64,000 nt of DNA. Origin: Vombatus ursinus. Taxonomy: Eukaryota; Chordata; Mammalia; Diprotodontia; Vombatidae. Position 1 is the stretch's first letter, and each line of letters starts with the position of its first letter. The notes under the pieces are model-generated. The model ran no database searches and was not told the origin of the DNA. It saw nothing but the letters and a program-made list of their open reading frames with translations. The DNA is taken from NCBI RefSeq assembly GCF_900497805.2, contig NW_020954562.1:26712318-26776317 (forward strand), written 5' to 3'. A program made the translations under genes and the position numbers. This document shows positions 24,517-35,305 of the stretch, piece by piece.

Positions 24517-24963
24517 AGTGGTTGCCTTTATCCTGGCTTTTAAAGTTGATCTTTGCTTCTGGAGCACAGAAGGCACTGTCCCATGCTTCTTGTGCTAGGG
24601 GGTAGGGGCCTAGTTATTGTTCTTTGTATGCTGAGGCCTCAGATGCTGGCAGCTGGATGCTATAGGAGTCTGGCAGCTTACCTGGTGCTGAGCTGGAGCT
24701 AGTGGTGGTGGCTGGTGTGTGCTGAGAAAAATCCCAGGTGGGATTTTTCTGTATTTCCCTGGGATTAAACTGAAGTTCACAGGGTTGGGAGGGGGGGGCA
24801 GACTGGCTGCTGGAAGTTGCCGCCTCACTAGGGCTGTGCTACAGCATGGGTAGGTTCAGCTGTTGGTGGATGTTTGCCCTCTGGTGCACATGGTGGTTCT
24901 CTGAGCTGGCATCTGCTGGTTCCCCTGGTGCTTACTATGCCATCTTGGCTCATGAAAGTCCTG
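24517..24963 (-). promoter_or_regulatory. Outer L1 5' UTR
   Basis: GC-richer than its surroundings. The minus strand opens with GAGCCAAGATGGCATAGTAA, the same start as the other two L1 5' UTRs in the window. It is shorter than the inner L1's 5' UTR, with at most one monomer-like unit (about 24660-24700). Confidence 0.65.
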
Positions 24964-25065
24964 AGCAAGCATTTATTAAATGCTGACATTGTCCTAAGTG
25001 CTGGGGATTTTAAAAGAAAAAAAAATCACCTCCTATACAAAAGATTTCCCCCACTGTAAGCTCTT
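24964..25065 (-). repeat. L2 3'-end fragment carrying the outer L1
   Basis: AGCAAGCATTTATTAAATGC (start of the right target duplication), then TTGTCCTAAGTGCTGGGGAT, is an antisense L2 3' end. The piece before 11858 is its other side. The L1 therefore integrated into an older L2. Confidence 0.65.
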
Positions 25066-25379
25066 CAAATTGATGAGATAATGCCATCAACCACCTACAA
25101 TTTTTCAAAGTAAATATTGAATTTTCAAAATAAATTTGTGTGTTCTACTTATTGAATATTTATTAATTATCAACTATGTGAAAAATAAAGGCACTGACAG
25201 ACAAGAATGTGTGAGACAATTTCTATACTCAAGATGATAAAGATGATATGTATTGGAATATCTAGTAAAACGTAGTATGTGCTGAGTAACATCAATGTGG
25301 CACAAAACAATTGCTATAGGCAATCCACAGGAAGAAAATTCACTTCTGAAAAATCAGCTTGACCAGTTGACTCCCTTAT

Positions 25380-26276
25380 TCAATAAGCTACAATGGCTCC
25401 CTGTTGCCTTTGGAATAAAATATAGATTCCTCCATTTAGGAGGATGTAAGAGGTATAGGGAAGACTAGCACCTCTGGTGTGAGACCTGGCCAAGCCCTTT
25501 TCAGGACTGCTCACTTGCCTTTGGGGTCAACCTCATACCCAACTCTCACCTATGGTTGTAAGAAGCTATTGCATGCATAGCAGCCACAACCTGGTAAACC
25601 ATCTTGGCGGATGGGCTAAACCAGGTTGAAGGTACTCAACAGACCTCAAACCCACTGATGAGTTAGAAGGATGTCTACCTCAAGCATGTGAAGACTTCCC
25701 CCTGATGAAATGGGAAGATGAGAACATTTTATTCCAACAGCCATAAAGATGGCTAAAGCAAGTGCTATGGAGCGCTTAGAGCTTGGTCTGGCAACTAAGA
25801 TACCAAAATCATCCACTGTATCCTGGACTAGTTTCAGTTGTTTTGATTTTTGTCCTGCTACTGGACTTTGATGACTCTAGAACAGAGAGAGTGACTGATG
25901 ACTTTGCTTAAGTCTGCCTCACTAAAAAATTCAATTCACATGCAAGTCAATTCATCACTGTCTTCTTCAAAAACGAAGGAAAAACAACAAAGGCGGTCAC
26001 TACCTGGCCCTAACCTATCTTTCCAGTCTTTTTATACTTTATTTTCCCTCCTGCACTCTACTGCTATGCATCCAAACTGGGCTTCCAATACACACAGAAC
26101 TCTTTCTACTACCTCCATGTCTTTACACTGATTCTTGCTCCTGCCTGGAATGTACTCCCTCCTCACCTTTACCTTGTTGAGTCCCCCTCTTCCTTCATGT
26201 TAAAGATCCAGCACCACCTTCTACATGAAACCTTTCCTGATCTATCCTAAATGCTAGTGCCCTCCTGCTCCTACTT
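25380..26276 (+). repeat. L2 copy split by an RTE-type SINE
   Basis: L2 ORF 3' end and UTR: CAATGGCTCCCTGTTGCCTT and AATAAAATATAGATTCCTCC (25380-25437). It resumes at 25986 with ACCTGGCCCTAACCTATC, TTTACACTGATTCTTGCTCC, TGCCTGGAATGTACTCCC and ATGAAACCTTTCCTGATC. It is cut short at its 3' end by the Mar-1 SINE at 26277. Confidence 0.75.
25438..25985 (+). mobile_element. RTE-mobilised-type marsupial SINE (about 550 bp)
   Basis: Not MIR-like. Landmarks: GGGAAGACTAGCACCTCTGG, CTGGCCAAGCCCTTTTCAGG, GTAAACCATCTTGGCGG, GGGCTAAACCAGGTTGAAGG and GATGAAATGGGAAGATGAGA, ending TCTTCTTCAAAAACGAAGGA and AACAACAAAG. I know this as a common marsupial repeat thought to depend on RTE LINEs. It sits inside the L2. 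A short fragment of the same family's 3' end is at 35255-35305. Confidence 0.7.
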
Positions 26277-26532
26277 TTGTTGTTGTTCAGTTGTTTCAGT
26301 CATGTCTGACTCTTTATGACGCCATTTGGGGTTCTCTTGGCAAAGATTCCACAGTGGTTTGCTATTTTCCTCCTCCAGCTCATTTTACAGATGAAGAAAC
26401 TGAAGCAAATAGGGTTAAATGACTTGCCCAGAGTCACATCGCTAATAAGTGTCTGAGGCTAGACTTGAATTCAAAACATGAATCTTCCTGACTCCAGGTT
26501 TGGTGCTATATCCACTGCCCATCCAGCTGCCC
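26277..26532 (-). mobile_element. Mar-1-type CORE-SINE (antisense)
   Basis: Read backwards: tail GTTGTTCAG...GTCATGTCTGACTCTTTATGA (the BovB/RTE-type 'AGTCGGACACGACTGA' end), CTTGGCAAAGATTCC, CATTTTACAGATGAAGAAAC, CORE GACTTGCCCAGAGTCACAT, B-box ACTTGAATTCAAAAC, and head ATCCACTGCCCATCCAGCTG. Complete from tRNA head to tail. Confidence 0.85.
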
Positions 26533-26589
26533 AAAAGATCATAGCATAGTGCTAAAGTTGTTGAAAGCTGAGATTCTTATAGCTCAGTG

Positions 26590-26755
26590 AATCTGGTGGC
26601 ACACAAACTGGGTTCAAATCCTGACTCTACTGTTTACCTCTTGAGCAAATTATTGAACTTCTCTGGACCCCAATTCCCTTCTCTACAAAATAGGTTGGAC
26701 AAGATGAATACTAAGACCCTTTCTAGCTCCCAATCCTATCATTCTATTCTATAGA
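26590..26755 (+). repeat. MIR-type CORE-SINE
   Basis: GGGTTCAAATCCTGACTCTA, TTGAGCAAATTATTGAACTTC, GACCCCAATTCCCTTCTCTAC and GGTTGGACAAGATGAATAC, ending CCTATCATTCTATTCTA, a MIR-type arrangement. Confidence 0.65.
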
Positions 26756-27315
26756 AAAATCTATGCAATGTTCACCATTGCTTTGTAATTTTAATTTTGT
26801 GGTTTTATCACTTAATATGCTGAATCTCAGAGTTTAAATTCTCTGCCACCCAAGATAACAGATTTTCTTGTTCTCACATTTGGCAAAAAGGAAAAAAAGT
26901 ATGTTTTACATGAAAGAAGAGTTAAACCTCAGATTTCTCAAGATCTTCATTTTGCATTTTAAAAGTAACAATTAAAATAGGTAGCAGTTAACCAGCATTA
27001 AACAGTGTATAGAAATCAGCTAAGTTCCATACAAAAAAAACTTTCTTTAAAAATCAACATCTACATATAAGTTGATAACCTTTTCATTGATCTTTAACTC
27101 TCTTTAATGAATTCTGGGTTTTATGTCCCAGACTTTTCTAACTTGCTCTAAATCCTATCTTGGAATCAAATACACCTGGAATCAGTTCATGCCTCTGGAA
27201 CTTCAGGCTAGCAGATCATCAAAAGCCTCTGTATCATCTCATAGATCTCTACTGGGAGTATTTCAACACCTTGAGGAATTCCTGCTACTCTCCCCTTGCA
27301 GAGGCTCTTATTTGG
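26756..27315. other. Unassigned AT-rich sequence
   Basis: No repeat or coding signal is recognised. Confidence 0.35.
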
Positions 27316-27912
27316 TCTACTACCCCCTTTCAAAAAAAAAAAATTTACTCAGCACCCCACTGGAAATCTACTTTCTTTAACCCTTTAATTTTTTAAAAAA
27401 AATTTGTGTCATTTCAAAAATATATAAAATATTCTTAATCATACATCTTAAATTTAATAACTTATTGTAAATTTGTGGGGTTTTTCCTGCATTGAAATTC
27501 TGATGATGCAATATTGCATCATGTAACCATATAGTATTGTACTGTAAACAAGTCATTACATGCACATATTCCTGCTGATGCATGCTGAACTTCCCAACAA
27601 TGCGTGACACATTTGCCTGCCAACACTTGCTTGTTAAGACCTGTCAGCAGATTTGATACTGATGGGTTATAACTTGCGTTTTGTGTGTTTATTTGGAAAA
27701 TATTGTAATCACTACGACTTTAACTCTGTTATACAACAAATGAAACATGTACAAATGGTTTTTCAAAGTTTTCTTATCTTCTTTCCTTACGCTTCCGCCA
27801 CCCCCTTATTTTTACTCAACACAGCCCCTAATTGCACCTAAAGCTACTACCACCCCCCTAGATCATTCCAGTGCCTCCTTGGGGGCAGTATCACCCACTT
27901 TGGGAACCCATG
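27316..27912 (-). mobile_element. hAT-like nonautonomous DNA element
   Basis: On the minus strand the start reads TGGGTTCCCAAAGTGGGTGA, TACTGCCCCCAAGGAGG and GGAATGATCTAGGGGGG, the pattern of hAT (Charlie-like) elements that open CAGTGGTTCCCAAAGTGGG. The other end (plus 27316-27345, TTGGTCTACTACCCCCTTTC) fits 'GGGGGCGGTAGGCCAAA' near the opposite terminus, but the last bases of that inverted repeat are lost. The AT-rich middle has no ORF. Confidence 0.55.
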
Positions 27913-28149
27913 CATCTAGTTACTGACATGTCCCTAAATTTCAGCTCCCTCAAAACTTTCCTTTTTTTCTTCTTTCTGCATAGTAGGAGGGAAGATGAGA
28001 AAGGAAAATAAGGTATAGATACTGACAGTACAAAAACATCTATACCTTTTTTTTCTAGGTAGATAGAAATCACTTTCACTCTATTTTTAAAGGAGAATGA
28101 ACATCTTTGAAGTCTTTTAAATGTAATGATATTATAGGTAGAATCAAAT

Positions 28150-28257
28150 ATATCCTCTAAGTGGAATGTAAGCTTCTTAAGGGTAGAAACAATGATTTTT
28201 GTCTTTGTGTTTCCAGTGCCTATCACAGTACCATGTAAATAATAGTCACTTAATAAT
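28150..28257 (+). repeat. L2 3' end
   Basis: GGAATGTAAGCTTCTTAAGG, TTTCCAGTGCCTATCACAG and ACCATGTAAATAATAGTCAC, then TTAATAATGA, the sense L2 3' UTR. The GAAT/GAAG-type tail leads straight into the purine tract. Confidence 0.75.
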
Positions 28258-28678
28258 GAGGAAGGAAGGAAGGAAGGAAGGAAGGAAGGAAGGAAGGAAG
28301 GAAGGAAGGAAGGAAGGAAGGAAGGAAGGAGAAAGGAGGGAGGGAAAAAAGGAAGCATTGAAGAAGGAAGGAGGGAAAAAAGGAAGAAGAGAGGGAGGGA
28401 GGAAGAAAGGCAGGATGGAAGGGAAAGAGGGAGAAAGAAGGGAAGGGAGGGAAGGAAGGAAGGAGAGAGGGAAGGAAGAAAGGAAGGGAGGAAGGAGGGA
28501 AAGGAGAATGGAAGGAGAAAATGAAGGAAGATAAAAAGGAGGGAAGAGGGGGAAGGGAGGGGAAAAGGAAGGAGGAAGGAGGGAAGGGAAGAGAGAGGGA
28601 GGGAGGAGGAAGAGAGAGAAGGAAGGAGGGAGGGAAAGAGGAAGGAAGGAAGAAAGGAAGGAAGGAAGGAAGGAAAGG
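28258..28678 (+). repeat. GGAA-derived polypurine tract
   Basis: About 420 bp. The first 70 bp are pure GGAA units, followed by degenerating GGGA/GGAAA units with only scattered pyrimidines (for example GCATTG near 28352). It starts exactly at an L2 3' end, so it probably grew from the L2 tail repeat. Confidence 0.9.
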
Positions 28679-28724
28679 CTATCCAATCTTTTGCATACTT
28701 TCAGTCACTAAGTTCCTTTAATAA

Positions 28725-28960
28725 TAAGAGCAATAATAGCTGAAATTTATGAAAGAATTTTGGATTTGCAAGTAATTTCAAATACATCATATCGTCTGGT
28801 CTTTGCAAACAACCCTACGAGGTAGATACTAAAAGTATCATTATCCCCATTTAATAGAAGAGGAGACTGAGACCGAGAGTCCATTACACAGCTGTTAAGT
28901 ATCAGAGGAGAGATTCAATTCTAGGTCTCTCCTAATTCCAAGTACAACCCTATTTCTAAC
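28725..28960 (+). repeat. MIR-type SINE
   Basis: AATAATAGCTGAAATTTATG, ACAACCCTACGAGGTAGATA, ATCATTATCCCCATTTAATAG and GAGACTGAGACCGAGAG, then a degraded CORE and GATTCAATTCTAGGTCTC, in MIR order. Confidence 0.7.
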
Positions 28961-29894
28961 ACCCCACAATGACTTTAGATGGAACATGAAGGAAAAATAA
29001 CATGAAAATATTGTGCTAAAATCTATGTGACTTCAGTCTCAGTACTATTCAATTATATTGCACATGGCTTAGGGTGTCAACCTTTTTTGAATGTTTAGAG
29101 AGAAATACCACAACGTGAAAGAATTCTTTGTAATTATAATAACTACACTTGGTCTGCCAGGAAGAACAGGTACCTTCTTTCCTTCATTGCAGAGGTAGGG
29201 GTCTATAGATATGGAATAATGCATATATTCTTAGACACAGTCAATGTCAACAGTTTTTGCTAAACTGATTTTATATCCTTCTTTTTAAATCTTAGTTAAA
29301 AGGTAAGATTTGCTGGGTGGTAGAGGAAAAGGGATATTTTCAGCAATAAGTGTAATGTACAAAATAAAAGGCATTAGCAAAAATTACATAAAAATAAAAA
29401 TAAGTAAAATGGCCTCAGAGGCTGCACTTAATGGATAATATATTTTCCTAGTAAATAAGCCTTGATTTTAAGTGAAGTTCTACCCAGAAACTTGTACTTG
29501 TACCAGATCCCTTATCTGGAGAGGAGGTGATATTGTATGAAGCCTTAGCTTAGTACAGATGCAAAGTTCAAATTCTTACTTCACTATCCTTATATTTGGT
29601 GGTGTGGGTTGTCTCTTTGCCCATTCAGGCAACAAACCCCTCAAGTGTTAGTAGATCTTCATGGGTTGCTTTTTCAGCATTATAGGACCTGCTGTAGCTT
29701 GTAGTCTACTAGTAAAGCCTTCAAAAATTCAGGGTCACTGCTAAGTGCCAATGATATATCTTCATAGCAGTGGAGAAAAATAAGAAGAAGAAGAACAAAA
29801 ATTCTGTAATATAGCATTTCATGGTTACATGGAAGGAGGACATTAAATTTGCTTATACCAATGCAGATGTAGTCTTAGAGAATTGCATACTGAA
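28961..29894. other. Unassigned sequence
   Basis: No landmark is recognised. Confidence 0.35.
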
Positions 29895-29990
29895 AGGTTA
29901 AGTGATCTGCCCAGGATCCCACAACCAATATGTGTCAGTGGTAGAAACTGAACCCAATTGTCCCAACTCTGTGGTTACCTCTCTATAATC
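29895..29990 (+). repeat. MIR 3'-part fragment
   Basis: AGGTTAAGTGATCTGCCCAG, GATCCCACAACCAATATG and GTAGAAACTGAACCCAA are the MIR CORE and following region. Confidence 0.6.
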
Positions 29991-31908
29991 TGAAAATTAA
30001 CTACACAAAATTGCAATACAGAACTATAATTAGCACAGGTCAAATAAAACTTTGCCCCAGAGTACCTGGGAAGATTGGGATTCTTTAGGATGTTTCCTTT
30101 ATGGAAGGTACTCTTCCTCACCACAGCAATAGCCAGTGCCATGCCTTCCCCCTTGGCGCTCCAATCATAAACTTATTTGCAAAATAGCTAACCTTGGCTG
30201 CCAACCCCAGGGCCTGCCTCTCTACAACTCTTGTGAGGGACAGACTACACTTTCCCCAAGCAGGACCACACCTGTGTCCTCTGAACCTCTACCACCCACC
30301 ATCTCCAACTGAATTTGCCTCAAATGCCAGGACACCCTGCCTCCCTATATAAAAATATACAGGGTGTCCCAAAAAGCTATTAAGCTATTTAAGTTTAAAA
30401 CTTCAAAATGCTATATAAATGTTATTGTTGCTGCTACTGCTACTACTACAATGACTACTACTACTATTCTATAATGGCTGATCCAGTGAAAGAGAAGAGG
30501 AGTAGAAAGTACTGAGACCAAAAGAGCTTGAAAAGAAAAACAAACATAATGTTAGCAACAGCACGTGACAAGCTGTGAAGGAAAGCGGGAAGCTCAGACC
30601 AGACAGAACAGGAAACAGAAGCAAGAGCAAAGCCACAGTTTGTCATCTGGAAAGGTCCATGAATGGAGCCAATTCGGTTGATCACAGAGACAGTCAAGGT
30701 GTCACCCAGTAAGAATCCTCTCTCTTTACAGGCCAGCCAGGGACCTCCTGAGATCCAGGAGAGGTACGTTGTCCTTAGATGTTTCTGTTACATAAAATTA
30801 TCCCCCATAAACATCCATTTAAATGAGAAACATAATTGGGGGCGGGGAAGATGCTACAATATTCCTTTTCTTACAAAAGCCATCTTGCTTCTTTCATTTC
30901 CTGTTACACCTGTTTGGGCTGATCTTTTCATTTCTAGTCTTCTGCTACTACATTTGGCAAAGTCTTACTGAACTCCCTCATTCCTCCCAAGGAATTTAAC
31001 ATTTTCTGTAGTCACATTGGGCCCAAGTCTACATTACACCATTTTATAGTGAAACACTGAACCACAGAATTCCTTCTTTTTATTTTCATTGTATGTAATA
31101 AATACTGTATTGATACTGTATATATAAATTCTATATTAGTTCTTAAGTTAATCTATTAATGATACAAAAATACATTTTGACAGCATTTTTCATAGGTAAC
31201 TAAAAGGACTGAAAACATAGTCCACTGTACTTCAATTTTATACCATAAAACCATTCAAAACGTATCTGAAGCCAGTTTTTATCAGGGATTTCCCCTATAG
31301 GATAGTAATGTTCATTGTTACTCTACTTACCTGAATTGAAAACGCTATTGTCAAGTACATAATAGCTGCCTCAATAATTCAGGCATTATAGAATTAATTC
31401 TTTCTCCTAAACTGTGGTAATATATGTAACCTGTGCTTGTCTGGGCCTACCCAATCCTCCTGACATGGAACCATCCTAAGGGACCTTTGAAGCTTATCCA
31501 GATTGCCTGACATGCAGGTCTCTTTGTCCCCTAGGTGGATGGGTGTAGCCTCCTTTGATTGGCAGCCTACATCTTTAAAACTGGAAGGACTGAGACCACA
31601 ACTTTCTTGCCCACCATTTTACTGAGCTCTTTCTCTGCCTCTCCTTCCTCATGTATCCAGAGGGTAAAGATCCCAATTCAACCACAGCAGGGGCCATGAA
31701 ATGATGGGGGAAGAGAGTCAGGAGGGCTGGGCATACACAGACAAGTCAAGGTCGCGTGGATACCCTGACAAAGGGATATCCCATAATGAGAAAAATAATA
31801 CTTCAAAAAAAATTTATTTCATTTCCATGGAAGTCCATCTACCACTACAGATTACAAACCTTCCTTGCCCTTTCTATATACAATTAGCTCTTAGTAAAGG
31901 CATTTACT
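29991..31908. other. Mostly unassigned sequence with one transposon-end-like motif
   Basis: At 30358-30380, ACAGGGTGTCCCAAAAAGCT resembles the end of a small mariner/MITE family, but no partner end is found. A run of ACT/GCT triplets sits at 30424-30470. The rest, including 31430-31690, is not recognised. Confidence 0.3.
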
Positions 31909-32828
31909 GGGCACCTAGGTGGCTTAGTGGATAGAGTGCTGGGCCTGAAGTCAGGAAGACTCAGTTTCCTGAGTTCAAATCTGGCTTCAGTGTAAATAAA
32001 ATGGATTTTAGTGTGTGTAAGGAGGATTTTTGTTACTCTTTTAGATAACAGGTCCTAGGATCCATGACCAAAATACATATTTCCCACAAATTATAATTGA
32101 AAACAACTTCCACTGAAACTGCACAGTGAGATATAGGGGTGACATAATATAATGATTATTACTACACTTGCACTGTGCTAAGTTATGATGATATTGCTAT
32201 AGTTAACCTGTAAACTTAATGTTGGTAAATTGCATTCTTTGTGTGCTTCTCTATAAATCAAGACAGCATGGTCAGTGAGTGGGGATTTGAGATTTTGGAA
32301 ATGCACAAGAGGAATGTGCATGTGTGCTTGCTTTGATCAACCCCCATCAAGCCTTGGGGGGAATCTGTGTTTGCCTCAACCAGTCCTCATTGAGGCTTAG
32401 GGGATCCTGTGGGAGTTGTACTCCTATTTTTCACCTGCCCCTGCGAGAAGGGTAATTAGGGAATGCTGTAGGAGTTGCAGCTCCCATTATCAGCAAACTT
32501 TTTGAGAAGACTAGACTAGAATAAAGTAAACTTATTTAACCCCTTCAAAGCTGTCTTCCTGTCCTTCTGGCTTCCCAGATCAAGAGTGAACCTGTTAGAA
32601 GCTGGAGCTTAAAAACTCCAGTGCCTCCTATGTTGTTACTTGTGTTACACTCAGCCACTTATTAGCTGTGTGACCCTGGGCAAGTCACTTAATCTTGTTT
32701 GCCTCAGTTTCTTCATCTATAAGGTGAGCTGGAGAAGGAAATGGTAAACCATTCCAGTATCTTAGCCAAATATACCCCAAATGCGGTCATGAACAGTCAG
32801 ATATGACTGAAAAAATGATTGAACAAAA
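31909..32828 (+). mobile_element. Mar-1-type CORE-SINE split by a solo LTR
   Basis: The head GGGCACCTAGGTGGCTTAGT to GTTCAAATCTGGCTTCAG (31909-31990) and the CORE and tail from CAGCCACTTATTAGCTGTGT through GGCAAGTCACTTAATC, AGGTGAGCTGGAGAAGGAAA and CAGATATGACTGAAAAAATG (32653-32828) are one SINE. The break falls between 'GGCTTCAG' and 'CTCAGCCACTTATTAG'. Confidence 0.85.
31991..32649 (+). mobile_element. Solo LTR of an endogenous retrovirus-like element
   Basis: About 659 bp with perfect 5-bp inverted ends, TGTAA...TTACA. It is flanked by TTCAG and CTCAG (31986-31990 and 32650-32654), a 5-bp target duplication with one difference. Plus-strand order: TATA-like CTCTATAAATC near 32250, polyadenylation signal GAATAAAG near 32520, then a short end region. 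There is no internal coding sequence. It is younger than the Mar-1 SINE it entered. The family is unnamed by me. Confidence 0.72.
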
Positions 32829-32829
32829 A

Positions 32830-33944
32830 AAATGATTTATAAGATGGCATAGTAAGAACCATATCTACAAAACATGCCCACTTCTCCCCCACCAAACAAA
32901 CATCCTGTGCATACTCTTCCACTAATACAAACACAGCATATGTAGAAAGTGTAGACACAAAAACTTAGACTATAGTGGTAGTGAGACACAGGTACAGAAC
33001 ACATGCAACCAAGGAAACTAATTACTCTAGTACTATAGAATCTCAGTATTACTTTTCTCCTAGAGGAGTCATCATAAAGCTCAATTCTCAATGTCCCAGG
33101 CTAGCTCTCGGTTGAATTCATACCTGGCTCTTTTTTTTTGCTCCCAGAAATCTTGACCCTCAAAGAAGTTTCTGGTCTCAAGCGATGACCTGTCTATATC
33201 TGGGTCTGTCTAGAATTCATGTCTTTGCTACCCACTATGCATATTCTCTAGTTAAGGGAGCAGCTATGGTGTAGCTGAAAGAACCCTGGATTTAGAATCA
33301 TATGACCTCCTATAATACTAGCCTTTCAAGTTCTCTGCCCGGAGAACATTGTTATAGTAGATAGTAGACATCAGACTCCAGAATTCAACAATGGGTTCTG
33401 CCCCAGAATTTGCCAGTTTGGTGATAACGGTTTGATTCTTGGCTTTAGAGTCTTCTGGAAAGAGGGAACTGGGAATTTGTCCTTCATCTGAAATATCAGC
33501 ACGAAGGAAAGTAGGTAGGATTGGGCTGTATGTTGCATCTCAAGATGCCAGCTCCTCTGACCCCTCCTCTAGGAGTCTACAAAGCTGTGACCACAGGACA
33601 GTGATGCTCCTTGGATTATCCATTGGATATCCATTACCAACCCCATCTCACTTCCTGCTGGGTTAGGGTAGGAAGAAACAAAAGGAGAAACAGAGATCTG
33701 ACCCCTAGTCAAAAGCAGCCAGTGCTGAGTTATGCTACTTGACTTCTGATTAGGTTCCCATCTTCCACCGTTGCTCGTTATTAACCATACCATAACTCTT
33801 AAAACTTCCAATAACTCTCCCCATTGAATACAAACTTCTCTTCTTGTACTTGACAATTCTTCATAGAGGCATTTTCTATATTACTTCTGTTGCCATCTCT
33901 TATACAGAAACCCACATTATGCTCACCTGTTAATGATATTATTT
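32830..33944. other. Mostly unassigned; one MIR-head scrap
   Basis: At about 33255-33340, AGCAGCTATGGTGTAGCTGA and ACCCTGGATTTAGAATCATA look like a MIR/tRNA-SINE head. Nothing else is recognised. Confidence 0.35.
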
Positions 33945-34125
33945 GAACAGAAGAAAACTGGAGTCAGAAGACCTGGGTTCAAATCCAGATTTTTCTACTT
34001 ATTACCTGTATGAGTTTGGGTAAGTCACCTAACCTTTGTAAACTTCAGTTTCCTCATTTGTACAATGATGTCGTTGTACATGATCTATGAAGTACCTTCT
34101 AGCTCTGAATCTATATCACATAACA
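33945..34125 (+). repeat. MIR-type CORE-SINE
   Basis: ACTGGAGTCAGAAGACCTGG, GTTCAAATCCAGATTTTTC, GGGTAAGTCACCTAACC and TTCAGTTTCCTCATTTGTAC, then ACCTTCTAGCTCTGAATC, the full MIR-like order. Confidence 0.8.
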
Positions 34126-34165
34126 TTGGGTGGTTAAAATTGGGATAAAGTGTGCACTAGGAATA

Positions 34166-34340
34166 ATCAATCAATCAATCAATAAACATTTACTAAGTGT
34201 CTACTATGGGCCAGGCACTATGCTAAGTGCTGAGTACACTAAAAGAGGTACAAGACAGTCACTACCCTCAAGGAGTTTGCCATCTAATGGGAGAAACAAC
34301 AAGCAACAAATATATATGAAAGCAAGCTATATACATGGGG
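34166..34340 (-). repeat. L2 3' end (antisense)
   Basis: AATCAATCAATCAATAAAC, then CTAAGTGTCTACTATGGGCC, AGGCACTATGCTAAGTGCTG, CCCTCAAGGAGTTTGCCATC and TAATGGGAGAAACAACAAGC. The reverse complement is a well-kept L2 3' UTR and tail. Confidence 0.85.
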
Positions 34341-34895
34341 CCATATTGGCCAGTTGCTACTGGGCTGGGCTAGGCAAGTTGCTTAACCACTGGCATACTG
34401 TCAGGAAGCAGGGTCTATGTACTGGTCTGCTGGGCACAGTTGCAGGCTTCTTTTTTTTTCCAGCTTCAGTCCCAGCTAGGGTAGGGGGGGTCGTGGTGAG
34501 GAGAGAATACTTCATTTGCTCTTTCAGTTACGGCAACAATCCATAGTTAAGGCTTTGCAGAAGCTTCTTCCCTTTAATTCCCTCAGAGTCTCAACTTCAA
34601 AATTGTGTGTCACCTCTAGACAAGAGATAAAAGAAGCCTTGACTCTCTTTTCTACAAAGTCCTTCTTACCCAGAAGCCCTTTCTTCCATAAGCCACTCCA
34701 TGTTGTCTTTGATTGATGAGTTTCAGTATAATCATTTTCACCTCCCAGGTAGGTGTATGGGTAGCTTGGGAAAGCATGTAAATGTAATCTGTGCCCTGGA
34801 GGCACAGTTCATTTTCTTCATGTTCTCTTTATATTCAATTAAAGTATTAGCCCCTGTAGACTTTCAGCTTCTATAGAAATCTTACTGGAGCACAC
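34341..34895. other. Unassigned sequence
   Basis: No repeat family or gene is recognised. A T-run and a G-run (about 34450-34490) stand out in composition only. Confidence 0.35.
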
Positions 34896-35010
34896 CTCTT
34901 ATACTTACTATATGCCAGATACTGTGCCAAGCACTACCCATACAAATAAAAACAAACAAGATAGTTTCTACCATTGAAGACTTACATTCTAATGGAGGAA
35001 AATAGCTCAT
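34896..35010 (-). repeat. L2 3'-end fragment (antisense)
   Basis: TTACTATATGCCAGATACTG, TGCCAAGCACTACCCATACA and AGACTTACATTCTAATGGAG follow the reverse-complement L2 3' UTR. Confidence 0.65.
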
Positions 35011-35254
35011 AAAGGACAGATGGAAAGGAGGAGGGAGGAAAGAAGAGAGAAAGTTCAGACATTGAATGGAGCCCACAGTGAAGTGAGCATCTCTGTAGTC
35101 TCTCCTGAAATTGCCATTCAGGCATCAGTGAGGAGAATGGGTCCTCAGAATTGAGATTTGTCCTCTATGGGAAAGTATCTGGTGAGGGTGAAGTGTCCAA
35201 CCATCTATTGGACCTGGGTTCTGGAACTACCTTCTTCCTACACAGTCTTCACTC

Positions 35255-35305
35255 CACCTGGATATTGGTCCTCCTCAAGAATGAAGGATGAACAAAGTAA
35301 CAGCA
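35255..35305 (+). repeat. 3' scrap of the RTE-type SINE
   Basis: TTGGTCCTCCTCAAGAATGA then AGGATGAACAAAGTAACAG matches the end of the SINE at 25438-25985. Confidence 0.5.

Larger units (their letters stand above)
11858..24963 (-). mobile_element. Near full-length marsupial L1, minus strand, interrupted by a second L1
   Basis: Read on the minus strand, the order is: 5' UTR starting near 24955 (...GAGCCAAGATGGCATAG), ORF1 from 24516, an inter-ORF spacer, ORF2 from 22833 into 22301, then the inner L1 (15472-22287) with its duplicated target, then ORF2 from 15471 to about 12230, and a 3' UTR with a T-run on the plus strand at 11858-11890. Without the insert it is about 6.3 kb. The flanking duplication is 13 of 15 bases, so it is the older of the two. 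It landed in an antisense L2 3' end whose rest continues at 24979. Confidence 0.85.

Noticed and set aside
28199-28721. Open frames of 66-155 codons rich in GRKE or in SLPF
   Set aside because: They are translations of the GGAA repeat, not genes.
30358-30380. ACAGGGTGTCCCAAAAAGCT as a mariner-like terminal repeat
   Set aside because: No opposite end and no TA duplication was found; kept only as a remark.
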